This document shows, piece by piece, positions 63,258 through 64,000 of a stretch of 64,000 bases of DNA. The stretch covers positions 5,518,001-5,582,000 of the forward strand of contig OZ252023.1 in NCBI GenBank assembly GCA_965247425.1, in the 5' to 3' direction. The notes under the pieces are model-generated. The model was not told where the DNA came from and did no database searches. It saw only the letters and a program-made list of their open reading frames with translations. Position numbers and translations under genes: made by a program. How positions within the stretch are numbered: the stretch's first letter is position 1; each line of letters begins with the position of its first letter. The DNA is from CAZOZZ01 sp965247425 (GTDB lineage: Bacteria > Acidobacteriota > Terriglobia > 20CM-2-55-15).

Positions 63258-64000
63258 ATGAAAAAGCTTTCAATATTTCTTGCCTTGATCATCGCCTTCA
63301 CAGTCAGGATCCCTGCCCAGCAGAGGCCTGCTCCGGAACAGGGGACACCGCCGGCGACATTGGGAGAGAGGGATGGCCATTGGACTGCAAACAATGCGCC
63401 TGAGGACACGGACAGCTTCGAAGCTTATGTGGTCAAGGCAGGCGACTCCCTTTGGTCGATCGCCGGGCGTTTGTTGAACAACTCGTTCCTGTGGCCTCAG
63501 TTGTGGGAAGCCAACGAGCACATCATCAACCCGCATTGGATCTATCCGGAAGACAGGATCCGGATCCGCCCGGTGACTCAAATAACCGAGGCCGAGCCCG
63601 AGCCGGCCCCCGAAGTGGAAGCCGAGCCCGAGCCCGAGACGGAGTCACCGGCGCCGCCCACACCGGTGCAGCAAGTCCGGCTACCGGCATCGCCTCGGTT
63701 GACGGTGGAGATGGCTCCGGCACCCGCGCCCCTGGAACTTAATCTACCCCCGTCCCGTCGCATCCCGGAAGTCAAGGTGAGCGACCTCTATTGTTCGGGC
63801 TTTGTGACCACGACGGAAATATCAAAGGACCTGAACGTATTGGCGAAGTTCCCCGGGACTGTCAGCATGATGGTGGCAGAGACCGAATACCTTTATCTGA
63901 GCCAGGGCGCATCTGACGGCGTGGTCCCCGGAGAGATTTTTACCGTGGTCCGTCCTACCCGTTCGGTGCGAAGCACCCGCGAAGGAATAGGCGACCTGGG
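63258..64000 (+). CDS. LysM-domain exported protein, N-terminal part
   Basis: The frame opens at ATG 63258 and has no stop before the right edge, so the gene is cut by the window. The N-terminus is a signal peptide (MKKLSIFLALIIAFTVRIPA). A LysM domain lies at about residues 57-105 (YVVKAGDSLWSIAGRLL... and NPHWIYPEDRIRI), binding peptidoglycan or related glycans. A Pro/Glu-rich linker follows (EAEPEPAPEVEAEPEPE), then a domain with SDLYCSGFVTTTEISKDLN that I do not recognise. No Shine-Dalgarno precedes the ATG; together with the close promoter candidate this could be a leaderless mRNA. Function beyond cell-wall binding is unknown. Confidence 0.88.
   Translation, partial: MKKLSIFLALIIAFTVRIPAQQRPAPEQGTPPATLGERDGHWTANNAPEDTDSFEAYVVKAGDSLWSIAGRLLNNSFLWPQLWEANEHIINPHWIYPEDRIRIRPVTQITEAEPEPAPEVEAEPEPETESPAPPTPVQQVRLPASPRLTVEMAPAPAPLELNLPPSRRIPEVKVSDLYCSGFVTTTEISKDLNVLAKFPGTVSMMVAETEYLYLSQGASDGVVPGEIFTVVRPTRSVRSTREGIGDL

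Overview
The window looks like chromosomal DNA from a Gram-negative, GC-rich bacterium, most probably an Acidobacteriota member. The signs are an outer-membrane assembly locus (Omp85 protein plus TamB), a permease of the acidobacterial duplicated-orphan (ADOP) type, a Ser/Thr kinase fused to a TolB/PD40-like beta-propeller, and a DUF3667 protein. This is inference from family content; no marker gene fixes the taxonomy.

Layout. 0-1.7 kb: the 3' part of a RelA/SpoT gene, then ridA. 1.9-11.9 kb (minus strand): an Omp85 protein, a SurA-N-like periplasmic protein and a TamB gene. The TamB gene is cut by a complete IS21-family element (2352-5101, 5-bp target duplication) and also carries a frameshift. 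11.9-22.5 kb: rpmB with its terminator, a parvulin-type foldase, biotin carboxylase plus biotin carrier, an amidase with an AtzG-like partner, an O-antigen ligase-like protein, cobyric acid synthase with an ABC importer, and an SRPBCC protein. 22.5-32.5 kb: the kinase/beta-propeller protein, then exported hydrolases and a lipoprotein NHL propeller. 32.6-36.8 kb: an ADOP permease gene split near its 3' end by an IS1380-family element (32817-34554, 4-bp CTAG duplication). 37.3 kb: tRNA-Ser(GCT). 38.2-41.8 kb: nucleotide-sugar genes galE, UDP-glucuronate decarboxylase and ugd.

41.8-62.9 kb is the most striking part. It is a minus-strand run of genes joined mostly by 4-base ATGA overlaps: cysK, aroD-aroE fusion, thrB, asd, hisZ, hisG, hisD, hisC, hisB, hisH, hisA, hisF, hisIE, trpE, trpG, trpD, trpC, trpF, trpB, trpA, then scoA, scoB, a thiolase, a 99-aa protein and ugd. 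From cysK to ugd no gap exceeds 66 bases. It encodes the whole tryptophan branch from chorismate, every histidine step except a recognisable histidinol-phosphate phosphatase, and steps of shikimate, threonine and cysteine synthesis. Next to it, an unfinished plus-strand LysM gene runs off the right edge.

Intergenic DNA carries two kinds of unexplained repeat. One is a 244-272-bp element with imperfect terminal inverted repeats, present twice (12251-12494 and 40192-40463). The other is a set of palindromic elements whose arms are short tandem repeats of period 7 or 8; three of the four lie exactly between convergent genes.
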